This document shows positions 1 through 5,822 of a stretch of 10,242 bases of DNA, in pieces (within the stretch, counting starts at the first letter, position 1; each line of letters starts with the position of its first letter). The notes beneath the pieces are model-generated. The model ran no database searches. It was not told the DNA's origin and worked only from the letters and a program-made list of their open reading frames with translations. The position numbers and the translations under genes were made by a program. Origin of the DNA: Actinomycetota bacterium (GTDB lineage Bacteria; Actinomycetota; Thermoleophilia; Gaiellales; Gaiellaceae). Location: positions 1-10,242 of the forward strand of contig VAXK01000047.1 in the NCBI GenBank assembly GCA_005885565.1, written 5' to 3'.

Positions 1-284
1 TCGAGCTCGGCGACGTCGAGCTGCGCCGCGACGCGCGCGAGGTCAAGGTCGCCGGCGAGCCCGTCGAGCTGACGACGAAGGAGTTCGACCTGCTCGCCTG
101 GCTGCTCGAGCACGCGGGCATCGTCTTCTCGCGCGAGCAGCTCCTCGACCGCGTCTGGGGCATGGCCTACCACGGCGGCACTCGAACTGTGGATGTCCAC
201 GTGGCGCAGCTCCGCCGCAAGCTCGGCCGGCCGAAGCTGATCCGCACGGTCCGCGGCGCCGGCTACAAAGCCGTCCGGGGATGA
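1..284 (+). CDS. OmpR/PhoB-family response regulator, C-terminal DNA-binding domain (5' partial)
   Basis: Only the last 93 codons are present; the gene enters from the left edge in the frame of base 3. The visible part is a complete winged-helix effector domain of the OmpR/PhoB family: a beta-strand entry (GDVELRRDAREV), the hallmark LTTKEFDLLAWLLEHAG, SREQLLDRVWG, the recognition-helix stretch TRTVDVHVAQLRRKLG and the wing ending IRTVRGAGYKA. The phospho-receiver domain would lie upstream, outside the window. The protein is expected to bind direct-repeat DNA sites when phosphorylated by its partner kinase. Its TGA overlaps the ATG of the downstream kinase gene (ATGA, 281-284), so the pair is translationally coupled. 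A possible direct-repeat operator lies about 1.6 kb downstream at 1842-1873. Family assignment is secure; the regulon is unknown. Confidence 0.95.
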   Translation, partial: ELGDVELRRDAREVKVAGEPVELTTKEFDLLAWLLEHAGIVFSREQLLDRVWGMAYHGGTRTVDVHVAQLRRKLGRPKLIRTVRGAGYKAVRG

Positions 285-1639
285 ACCGGCTCGATTCGCT
301 GCGGACGCGTCTCTTCGCAGCGACGTTCCTCGCGGTCGTGCTCTCGATCGGCCTCAGCCTCGCGATCGGTGCCGTGCTGACGCGCCGCGAGGTGGAGAAG
401 GCGACCCTGCGCGGCCTCGCCAACCAGGCCGACCTCCTCGCGACGAACGAGCGCAAGCGGTCGCTGCTCCCGCTCTCGCGGCTCGACGCGCTCCAGCCGT
501 ACCTCTCGCGCCAAGGCGAGCGCGCCGAGAAGGCGAAGCTCGACGGCTCGTCACCGTTCTTCCCCGTCGACAAGGCGCCGCTCGTGCGCAAGGGCAAGCG
601 CGTCCAGGGGACGATCCGGATCGAGGGCGAGCGCTACTTCTACGCGGCGCGCAAGGTGGGCAACCGCGCGCTCGTGCTCCTGCGCCCGACGAAGCTCGGC
701 GCGACCGCCGCGAGGCCGTTCCTCGCCGGCCTGCTGATCGCCGCGCTGGCGGGCGCTGCGCTCGCCGCCCTTGCCTCGTTCCTATTGGCCCGCGCGATCT
801 CGCGGCCTGTCCGGCGCGTCGCGGCGGCCGCCCGGAGCCTCGCCGAGGAGCGCTCGCCGGCCCCGGTCCCGGTCGAAGGCGTGCGCGAGCTCGGCCAGCT
901 CGCGGCGGCCTTCAACCACATGGCGCGGCAGCTCGGCAAGGCGCGCGCCGCCGAGCGGCAGTTCCTCCTCTCCGTGAGCCACGAGCTAAAGACGCCCCTG
1001 ACGGCGATCCGCGGCTACACGGAGGGCCTCGCGGACGGCGCGTTCACGGTCGACGAGGCGGCTGAGACGATCGGCCGCGAGGCCGCGCGCCTGGAGCGGC
1101 TCGTGCGCGACCTGCTCGACCTGGCCCGGATGAACAAGAGCGAGTTCAGCGTCCACGCGGAGCCGATCGACCTCGGCGTCGCCGCGCGGGAGACGGTGGC
1201 GCGGTACGAGGCGCAGGCGCGCTCCTTCGACGTCACCCTCGACGCGGTCGCGCCCTTCCCCGCGCCCGCGATCGGCGACAGCGACCGCACGCTCCAGGTC
1301 GTCTCGAACCTCGTCGAGAACGCCCTCCGCCTGACGCCGCCCGGGGGGGTCGTCCGCGTGCTCGCCGAGCCGGGCTCGATCGCCGTCGAGGACACCGGGC
1401 CCGGGCTCCAGCCTGATGAGCTCCCGCGCGCGTTCGAGCGCTTCTTCCTCTACTCCCGCTACGGCGGCGAGCGGCCGGTGGGCACGGGCCTCGGCCTCGC
1501 GATTGTCAAGGAGCTCGTCGAGGGGATGCACGGCAGCGTCGAGGTCGAGAGCGAGCCGGACCGGGTCACCCGCTTCGTCGTTCGGCTGCCGCAGCCCTCG
1601 GCCGCCGAGCTGGCCGCGCCCGAGCTGACGCACGCCTGA
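281..1639 (+). CDS. Sensor histidine kinase, HAMP type, membrane-bound (452 aa)
   Basis: This is the partner kinase of the response regulator immediately upstream and starts inside that gene's stop codon. Visible order: a short basic N-terminus and TM helix at about 11-33; an extracytoplasmic sensor region at about 34-146 with no motif I recognise; a second TM helix at about 147-170; a HAMP linker (ISRPVRRV, then ELGQLAAAFNHMA) at about 171-222; a HisKA dimerisation helix with the phospho-acceptor H234 in SVSHELKTPLTAIRGY; and a HATPase_c domain with N box (NLVENAL, N347), G1 box DTGPG (371-375), F box (FERFF) and G2 box GTGLGLAIVKEL (401 on). All catalytic boxes are intact. It should autophosphorylate in response to an envelope or extracellular signal and pass the phosphate to the regulator. 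The signal cannot be read from the sequence. An alanine-rich tail of about 20 residues follows the ATPase domain. Confidence 0.95.
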   Translation: MNRLDSLRTRLFAATFLAVVLSIGLSLAIGAVLTRREVEKATLRGLANQADLLATNERKRSLLPLSRLDALQPYLSRQGERAEKAKLDGSSPFFPVDKAPLVRKGKRVQGTIRIEGERYFYAARKVGNRALVLLRPTKLGATAARPFLAGLLIAALAGAALAALASFLLARAISRPVRRVAAAARSLAEERSPAPVPVEGVRELGQLAAAFNHMARQLGKARAAERQFLLSVSHELKTPLTAIRGYTEGLADGAFTVDEAAETIGREAARLERLVRDLLDLARMNKSEFSVHAEPIDLGVAARETVARYEAQARSFDVTLDAVAPFPAPAIGDSDRTLQVVSNLVENALRLTPPGGVVRVLAEPGSIAVEDTGPGLQPDELPRAFERFFLYSRYGGERPVGTGLGLAIVKELVEGMHGSVEVESEPDRVTRFVVRLPQPSAAELAAPELTHA

Positions 1640-1647
1640 ACGGGCAC

Positions 1648-1664
1648 CCGGCGCGCCCCGCCGG
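1648..1664 (+). terminator. Candidate terminator stem after the kinase gene
   Basis: Eight bases after the kinase stop codon, CCGGCG (1648-1653) and CGCCGG (1659-1664) form a perfect 6-bp GC-only stem with a 5-base loop. No T-tract follows, so this is only a weak intrinsic terminator candidate. It may instead be part of the larger folded region downstream. Confidence 0.3.
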
Positions 1665-1668
1665 CGGA

Positions 1669-1796
1669 GCCGTGTCCCGGTGGCAGCCACCGTGACGAGA
1701 GACGCACGCGCCGAGGGGATCAGGCTTTCCGCCTGCGTCCCGCGGCGGCCGTCGGAGACACGGCCCGGTGGCAGCCACCCGCGCGAAAGACGCACG
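1669..1796. repeat. Folded intergenic block with a duplicated 16-bp motif
   Basis: CCCGGTGGCAGCCACC occurs at 1676-1691 and again at 1764-1779. Each copy is followed, after 9 variable bases, by GACGCACG (1701-1708 and 1789-1796), so the repeat unit is 33 bp with a period of 88 bp. Each motif contains the inverted repeat GGTGGC-A-GCCACC. The first copy is preceded by GCCGTGTC (1669-1676) and the second by its exact reverse complement GACACGGC (1757-1764), which could close a long helix. Inside lies a strong hairpin: CGCCG, GGGA and CAGGC (1709-1725) pair with GCCTG, TCCC and CGGCG (1731-1747) around a TTTCC loop. It could be a structured leader RNA of the downstream gene, a protein-binding array or a small dispersed repeat. 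I match it to no riboswitch family. Confidence 0.55.
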
Positions 1797-1841
1797 GAAG
1801 TGTGACGCGGGAGGCACGCCGAGCCGTGCAGCGCCCGCCGT

Positions 1842-1873
1842 TTTACGCGCGCCTTACCTGCTTTACGCGTGCC
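1842..1873 (+). promoter_or_regulatory. Possible response-regulator operator: 12-bp direct repeats 20 bp apart
   Basis: TTTACGCGCGCC (1842-1853) and TTTACGCGTGCC (1862-1873) match at 11 of 12 positions and start exactly 20 bp apart. A third TTAC lies between them at 1854-1857, so TTAC occurs at 1843, 1854 and 1863, close to one helical turn each. OmpR-family regulators typically bind such direct half-sites on one face of DNA, and a gene for such a regulator lies two genes upstream. The element is 72 bp before the start of the RTX-like gene. Binding by the local regulator is inference. Confidence 0.4.
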
Positions 1874-1944
1874 GAATGCGCGGCGAACGAGCGGCTGACG
1901 CAGCCGGACAACGATCAGCGCGTCAACCCGACAGGAGGTAGGCA

Positions 1945-2508
1945 ATGAAGGGCAGGTTGATCGTCCTCGCGCTGCTCGCCGTGGTCGCGCTTGCGGTCGT
2001 GGCGGTCGCGTCCGGCGACGTCTTCAAGGGGACGAAGGGGAACGACACGATCATCGGCACGCCGGGACCCGACCTCATCGGGGCGCGGGCAGGCGACGAC
2101 ACCGTCGACGGCGAGGCGGGCAACGACCGGATCTTCGGCGGCGCCGGCAACGACCGTCTCCTCGGCGGCGGCGGCGACGACTTCATCCGCGGCGGTCCCG
2201 GCAGCGACACGATCGACGGGCAGGCGGGGAACGACGTGCTGCGCGGCCGGCCGGGCGACGACACGATCAACGGCGGCGACGGCAACGACGTGATCTGGGT
2301 CGGCTCGGGCGCCGACGTCGAGAACGGCGGGCCGGGGGACGACGTCATGCACGCCCTCGCGGCCGACAACCAGGTCGACCGGGTCGACTGCGGCCCGGGC
2401 AACGACGTGGCTTACGAGAACGCGTCCGAGAAGGACGTGTTCGTGAACTGCGAGAAGGTGATCACGCGCGTCGTGACGCCGCAGCAGGCCGCGGAGGACG
2501 ACAAGTAG
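1945..2508 (+). CDS. Secreted RTX-like (GD-repeat) calcium-binding protein (187 aa)
   Basis: The start is fixed by a very good ribosome binding site, AGGAGG, about 7 bases before the ATG. Residues 1-23 form a signal peptide or membrane anchor (MKGRLIVLALLAVVALAVVA). Residues about 28-133 are tandem nine-residue hemolysin-type repeats of the GGxGxDxΦx kind: GTKGNDTII, GEAGNDRIF, GGAGNDRLL, GGGGDDFIR, GGPGSDTID, GQAGNDVLR, GRPGDDTIN, GGDGNDVIW, then GGPGDDVMH. Such repeats wind into a calcium-loaded parallel beta-roll outside the cell. The C-terminal part carries two cysteines, C149 (VDCGPGNDV) and C169 (VNCEKV), placed to form a disulfide that could cap the roll, and ends in a polar tail. It has no enzymatic domain and is short compared with RTX toxins, so a structural or calcium-dependent surface role is more likely than a toxin. 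It may be controlled by the two-component system upstream. Confidence 0.85.
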   Translation: MKGRLIVLALLAVVALAVVAVASGDVFKGTKGNDTIIGTPGPDLIGARAGDDTVDGEAGNDRIFGGAGNDRLLGGGGDDFIRGGPGSDTIDGQAGNDVLRGRPGDDTINGGDGNDVIWVGSGADVENGGPGDDVMHALAADNQVDRVDCGPGNDVAYENASEKDVFVNCEKVITRVVTPQQAAEDDK

Positions 2509-2532
2509 CGCGACGCCGCACGCGCGCTCGAG

Positions 2533-2559
2533 CGAAGCCCGCCCTCGCGGCGGGCTTCG
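2533..2559 (+). terminator. Strong hairpin terminator after the RTX-like gene
   Basis: GAAGCCCGCC (2534-2543) pairs perfectly with GGCGGGCTTC (2549-2558) around CTCGC, and C2533-G2559 extends the stem to 11 bp. It is followed by GTCCGTTTCGG, only weakly T-rich, as is common in high-GC genomes. It lies 24 bp after the stop codon. Confidence 0.8.
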
Positions 2560-2582
2560 TCCGTTTCGGACAAGATCTGCCG

Positions 2583-3340
2583 ATGGGCGTGCGGACGACC
2601 GAGCCGACCGAGCTCGCGAGCGGCGTCTGGCGCCTCGGCACGGACCTCGTGAACTGGTACCTCGTCGAGGACGGTGGCCGTCTCACAGTCGTCGACGCGG
2701 GCGCGCCGAAGTACCAGCCGCAGCTGGACGTCGCGCTCGGCTGGCTCGGCCGGTCCGTCGGCGACCTGGCCGCGATCGTCCTCACGCACGCCGACTCCGA
2801 CCACACGGGCTTCGCGGAGGCGCTGCGGGAGGAGACCGGCGTGCCGGTGTACGTCCACGCCGACGACGAGAGCTTGGCCGCGACCGGCAAGCCGTACGGC
2901 AAGAATGAAGCGTCGTTCCTGCCGTACTTGCGGTACCAGCACACGTGGCGGCTCCTCGCCCACCTGGCTGGCGCGGGCGCGATGAAGCCGAAGCCGATCC
3001 GAGAGCTGACGACCTATGCAGACGGCGAGACGCTAGACGTGCCCGGCCGTCCGCGCGTGATCCACATGCCCGGCCACACGTCGGGCCATTGTGCTTGCAC
3101 TTCGAGGGGGCGGGCGCGGTGGTGGTCGGCGACGAGCTGTGCACGCTCCATGCGCTGACGGGCGCGAGGGGCCCGCAGCTGATGCCGCGAGCGTTCAACC
3201 TGAGCTCGGCGAAGTGCCTGGACTCGCTGACGCGGCTGGAGGGCCTGGACGCCAAGGTGCTCGCGTTTGGCCACGGCGAACCGTGGCGCGAGGGCGTCGC
3301 GGCGGCTGTGGAGCGAGCCCGCGCGAGGGGGCCAACCTAG
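2583..3340 (+). pseudogene. Metallo-beta-lactamase-fold hydrolase, split by a one-base frameshift
   Basis: The reading frame from ATG 2583 has a typical MBL-fold N-terminus: VNWYLVEDGGRLTVVDAG, then the metal motif LTHADSDHTG (H69, D71, D73, H74; the second canonical His is Asp), and IHMPGHTSGH with H165. After the codons for HC at about 3092 it degenerates and stops at 3158. The frame shifted by one continues the family pattern: LHFEGAGAVVVGDELCT (the bridging Asp in GDE), NLSSAKCLDSLTRLEGLDAKVLAFGHGEP (last His), ending at TAG 3340. One missing base around 3093-3096 (GCTTG for an expected GCTTTG or similar) explains the break; the restored protein would be about 252 aa. This is either a real inactivating mutation or an assembly or sequencing error. 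Both halves keep family-like sequence, so the lesion is recent or artificial. The substrate cannot be told. There is no good ribosome binding site before the ATG. Confidence 0.8.
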
Positions 3341-3354
3341 GACCGACAACGGTC
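3341..3354 (+). terminator. Small hairpin directly after the MBL stop codon
   Basis: GACCG-ACAA-CGGTC forms a perfect 5-bp stem starting on the base after the MBL TAG, followed by TGGCTTTAG. It is a weak terminator candidate. It also marks the left edge of the lower-GC island. Confidence 0.3.
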
Positions 3355-3589
3355 TGGCTTTAGAGCGGCGCAGGGAGGACCAGCCGCGCCTGCCCTCGTA
3401 CGGGGCGGCCTCATGAGAGTGCGCTGGATGAACTGGAGCGCTAGCGCCGATGCACGCCGCCTTTTGCCGGAGCGGCGGGTTGGCAAACAAGCTGAACCTT
3501 TCACCTCCGCATTCCCCACTGGTGGTCCACTGCGGATGGTGTCTAGTATGCGTCGGCGTAGTCGCCGGAAGGCTGGATGCGGCATACTT
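3355..3589. other. Non-coding or uncertain left margin of the lower-GC island
   Basis: The + strand frame of the next gene stays open back to an ATG at 3413, but the extra 59 residues are basic, irregular and unlike the rest of that protein, and no ribosome binding site supports the far start. I treat this stretch as intergenic. CCGCA at about 3508 and TGCGG at about 3530 could close a small imperfect hairpin. No convincing promoter was found. Confidence 0.35.
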
Positions 3590-3994
3590 ATGGCACGAAC
3601 ACGTTGGCTACCTACCCTAAGGCAATCGAATCCGCCGCAGCTATCTGGCCCCGCTCTGGATCGGTTTCAACGGGCCGTAGATGATTTCGCGGAAGCCTTA
3701 ATGCGTGAAGCAGAGCGCCTAGAAGCAGATGAACGCGCGACGGGAGGAGAGCCCGAATTCACTAGTACGATCATTGAAGAGGCTAACAGAGTAGTCCGGA
3801 AGAGATATCGAACCCGCCGACGGTCACGCGTCGCAGTTGCAGGACAGCTTGGGTCATATGCCTCGGTCGCAGCGATTACTTACGAGGCGACAAGGGCCGA
3901 TACTGGCTGGTTTCCCTACGTCTTTATTGCAACGGTGTTCCTGGGTTTTATTAGTCTTGCAGCTGCTTACGTGCGCGAGTGGCACGATGCTTAG
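3590..3994 (+). CDS. Small two-TM membrane protein of unknown function, first gene of island pair (134 aa)
   Basis: I do not recognise this protein. From ATG 3590 it has a helical, acidic N-terminal part (about 21-50, FQRAVDDFAEALMREAERLE), then a segment EFTSTIIEEANRVVRKR (56-72), a strongly basic stretch (YRTRRRSR) and two membrane helices at about 81-99 and 108-128, ending EWHDA. The basic stretch before the first helix predicts a cytoplasmic N-terminus, with the short loop TRADTGW outside. The start is uncertain: ATG 3413 and ATG 3548 are in the same frame and none has a clear ribosome binding site. Base and codon use differ from the surroundings (TTA and CTA Leu, AGA, ATA; one line 27/60 GC). 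Its TAG lies just after the ATG of the next gene, so the two are co-translated. The layout recalls small 2TM partner or effector proteins of bacterial conflict systems, but that is only an architectural analogy. Confidence 0.6.
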   Translation: MARTRWLPTLRQSNPPQLSGPALDRFQRAVDDFAEALMREAERLEADERATGGEPEFTSTIIEEANRVVRKRYRTRRRSRVAVAGQLGSYASVAAITYEATRADTGWFPYVFIATVFLGFISLAAAYVREWHDA

Positions 3995-4664
3995 AGGGCG
4001 TCAGCCTGCTCCGCTTACCGAAGCTGCGCGCGACGTCCTAGAAGAGGTTGTCGCTGGCTTAAGGGATGAGATCTTGGCGAGCGCTTGGCGATCTGCTGCC
4101 GAACCCTATGGGGAGGCACGCGAAATCGCCGTCAACGACATCCTGCGAGCGGTGGATGAGATGAGACGCCCACCGTCGCGTCTTCGATCACCTGTCGAAC
4201 GACTTCTCTTGTTCTATGCCCTTACCGGAATTCTGACGGCGATCGCTGGATTGGTGTACCTTGTTGCAGTTCGGTTCCTGCCGAATCTCTCTGGAGGTCA
4301 ACTGGTGGCGGCCTTGGCAACATTGGCTGGCACCGCAATCGGTGCGGTAAGTTCTTTGCTCGCCGCCACAAGAACAAGGCGAGGCCGTGGCGTCTCCGAG
4401 TGGCACGCTCCTGAACCAACTTCTCCTCGCGAGTTCGGGACCACGCTATTCTTGAGCGAATGGCTTCAGATTGAACTCGCTCTTCGGGACGCGGCGGTGC
4501 GCACGTTCGGTGATGCGGCGGCCGCTGAACCCCTCTCAAATACGATCCGCGGGCTTCGCGAGGCGGGCAAGATCTCCGAGCGCGATGAAGATGAATTGAA
4601 GCGACTCCTCCGGCTTCGAAAGAAGCGGACCTCGAGTCAGCGGCAGCTACTGCTGAACGCCTAG
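3987..4664 (+). CDS. Two-TM membrane protein with C-terminal helical domain, second gene of island pair (225 aa)
   Basis: I chose ATG 3987, which overlaps the end of the previous gene by 8 bases; the frame is open further upstream (ATG 3837), but that part overlaps the neighbour's coding sequence. Layout: helix-rich N-terminus (10-62) containing EIAVNDILRAVDEMRR (46-61), which parallels EFTSTIIEEANRVVRKR of the first protein; two membrane helices at about 72-96 and 104-127; a basic stretch TRTRRGRG; then a soluble region (about 150-225) with LFLSEWLQIELALRDAA and LREAGKISERDEDELKRLLRLR. The last part has the spacing of HEPN/DUF4145-like helical domains, which usually end in an L-R-N-x(3-4)-H motif; here the motif reads LRKKRTSS and lacks Asn and His. 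The tail may be frameshifted near 4620, because the alternative frame gives a smoother helix ending at 4684. The function is unknown; partnership with the first protein is inferred from the overlap and shared layout. Confidence 0.65.
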   Translation: MLRGRQPAPLTEAARDVLEEVVAGLRDEILASAWRSAAEPYGEAREIAVNDILRAVDEMRRPPSRLRSPVERLLLFYALTGILTAIAGLVYLVAVRFLPNLSGGQLVAALATLAGTAIGAVSSLLAATRTRRGRGVSEWHAPEPTSPREFGTTLFLSEWLQIELALRDAAVRTFGDAAAAEPLSNTIRGLREAGKISERDEDELKRLLRLRKKRTSSQRQLLLNA

Positions 4665-4684
4665 TCCAGCGCCTCGCTGCGTAG

Positions 4685-4709
4685 AACAACGGATTGTTAA
4701 GTTCCGAAC
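4685..4709. terminator. AT-rich inverted repeats between convergent genes
   Basis: AACAA (4685-4689) and TTGTT (4694-4698) form a 5-bp stem with loop CGGA, followed by the small palindrome GTTC-C-GAAC (4701-4709). The element lies between the end of the island pair (+) and the korB stop (-), so it could terminate both, but the stem is weak. Confidence 0.3.
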
Positions 4710-4716
4710 GACGGGA

Positions 4717-5706
4717 TTACTCGATCCGCCACGTATCGCCTGCGTGCAGCAGCGCCCCGAGATCTCCGGCGCCCTTCTGCTGCTTCGAGACTTCGATCTG
4801 CTCTTCCATCAGATCGTCGTAGACCGGCCTCGACACGTCTCGGAATACGCCGATCGGGGTCGCTCCCGCGGTGGCGCGCGTCAGGCGCGACAGCGCGAAT
4901 GCCAGCGACGGCTCCTCCGCATGCGCGTCGTGCACCAGCACCTCGCCGTTCGCCGGCACGACCTCGACGGACCCGTCCTCGCGCCGGCGCACCGCCTTCT
5001 CCGAGCCGTCCTCGCCGAAGCGGATCTCCGCGCCGTGCTCTAGGTAGATCCGGTTCGTCTTGTCGTCTCTGACGAAGTCGAACGCGCCGTCGTTGTAGAT
5101 GTTGCAGTTCTGGAAGATCTCCACGAACGCCGAGCCGCGATGAGCCGCGGCTGCGCGAAGCACCTCCGTCAGGTGCTTCCGGTCGGTGTCGATCGAGCGC
5201 GCGACGAAGGTCGCCTCCGCGCCGATCGCCAGCGATAGCGGGTTGAACGGCCAGTCCAGCGAGCCCATCGGCGTCGACTTCGTCACCTTCCCGAGCTCGG
5301 AGGTCGGCGAGTACTGGCCCTTCGTGAGCCCGTAGATCTGGTTGTTGAAGAGCAGAATCTTCAGGTTCACGTTTCGGCGCAGAGCGTGGATCAGGTGGTT
5401 ACCGCCGATCGAGAGCGCGTCGCCATCTCCAGTCACGACCCAGACGGACAGGTCCGGGCGCGAGGTCGAGAGACCTGTCGCGATCGCCGGCGCCCGCCCG
5501 TGGATCGAATGCATGCCGTACGTCTCCATGTAGTACGGGAAGCGTGCGGCGCAGCCGATCCCGGAGATGAAGGCGATCTTCTCGCGGGGCAGACCCAGCT
5601 CGGGCATGAACCCCTGCAGCGCAGCCAGGATGGCGTAGTCCCCGCAGCCCGGACACCACCGGACCTCCTGGTCGGTCTTGAAGTCCTTGGCGCCGAGCTC
5701 GGTCAC
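4717..5706 (-). CDS. korB: 2-oxoacid:ferredoxin oxidoreductase, beta subunit (TPP and 4Fe-4S), probably 2-oxoglutarate type (329 aa)
   Basis: With KorA this cytoplasmic enzyme oxidatively decarboxylates a 2-oxoacid, most likely 2-oxoglutarate, with CoA and ferredoxin to succinyl-CoA, CO2 and reduced ferredoxin, replacing the lipoate-dependent dehydrogenase in the TCA cycle or running in reverse. Visible are RWCPGCGDYAIL (C18, C21), GIGCAARFPYY (C52) and QNCNIYNDGAF (C201), the four cysteines expected to hold the [4Fe-4S] cluster. The thiamine-diphosphate motif starts at GDGDALSIGGNH (93 on) and closes with NNQIYGLTKGQYSPTS (121-136). HGRAPAIATG follows the family pattern. The start is GTG at 5706, overlapping the TGA of a 39-codon frame (GTGA); its own Shine-Dalgarno is weak, so translation probably depends on coupling. 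The 329-aa length is usual or slightly long for KorB, the extra being the C-terminal region after about 215. Substrate choice (2-oxoglutarate over pyruvate) is inferred from the two-subunit layout. Confidence 0.92.
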   Translation of the reverse strand: MTELGAKDFKTDQEVRWCPGCGDYAILAALQGFMPELGLPREKIAFISGIGCAARFPYYMETYGMHSIHGRAPAIATGLSTSRPDLSVWVVTGDGDALSIGGNHLIHALRRNVNLKILLFNNQIYGLTKGQYSPTSELGKVTKSTPMGSLDWPFNPLSLAIGAEATFVARSIDTDRKHLTEVLRAAAAHRGSAFVEIFQNCNIYNDGAFDFVRDDKTNRIYLEHGAEIRFGEDGSEKAVRRREDGSVEVVPANGEVLVHDAHAEEPSLAFALSRLTRATAGATPIGVFRDVSRPVYDDLMEEQIEVSKQQKGAGDLGALLHAGDTWRIE

Positions 5707-5822
5707 AGCACGTCCACGGAGGTTGCGTAGCCCGGGTGGTGCGACGACGCCGTCGCGGCCGCCCCGCCCGCGCCCGCGAGCGCGAGGACGAGCGCCACGG
5801 CAACGAGCGCGAGCCGCCTCAT
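5703..5822 (-). CDS. Putative 39-aa signal-peptide-like micropeptide between korA and korB
   Basis: A short frame fits exactly between korA and korB. Its ATG overlaps the korA stop (ATGA, 5822-5819) and its TGA overlaps the korB GTG (GTGA, 5706-5703). GAGG lies 7 bases before its ATG. The peptide starts MRRLALVAVALVLALAG, continues with small residues to an AxA-like site (ATA-SS) at about 23-27, and ends HHPGYATSVDVL. This looks like a complete secretory signal or single membrane helix with a very short mature tail. No cysteine suggests a lipoprotein. It may be a real membrane peptide of the operon, a leader whose translation carries ribosomes to korB, or a chance frame, since GC-rich DNA has long open frames (this frame is also open far back into korA). 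Two perfect 4-base couplings and a coherent signal sequence argue for translation. Confidence 0.5.
   Translation of the reverse strand: MRRLALVAVALVLALAGAGGAAATASSHHPGYATSVDVL

Noticed and set aside
1669..1796. Known riboswitch (c-di-GMP, cobalamin, ydaO or mini-ykkC)
   Set aside because: I compared the remembered core motifs of these classes and found none; the block is left as an unclassified structured element.
986..1945. 319-codon - strand frame across the kinase and intergenic region
   Set aside because: Antisense to the kinase catalytic domains and continuing through the repeated intergenic block; no motif or ribosome binding site.
2020..2350. Short tandem DNA repeats resembling an array
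   Set aside because: The 27-bp periodicity comes from nine-residue GD protein repeats in the RTX-like gene; there are no constant repeats with unique spacers, so it is not CRISPR.
3084..3104. Programmed ribosomal frameshifting in the MBL gene
   Set aside because: No slippery heptamer and no clear downstream stimulatory structure; the family has no known frameshift use. Mutation or sequence error is simpler.
3837..3986. Longer upstream start (ATG 3837) for the second island gene
   Set aside because: It would overlap 158 bases of the first gene's membrane-helix codons; ATG 3987 gives the usual short overlap.
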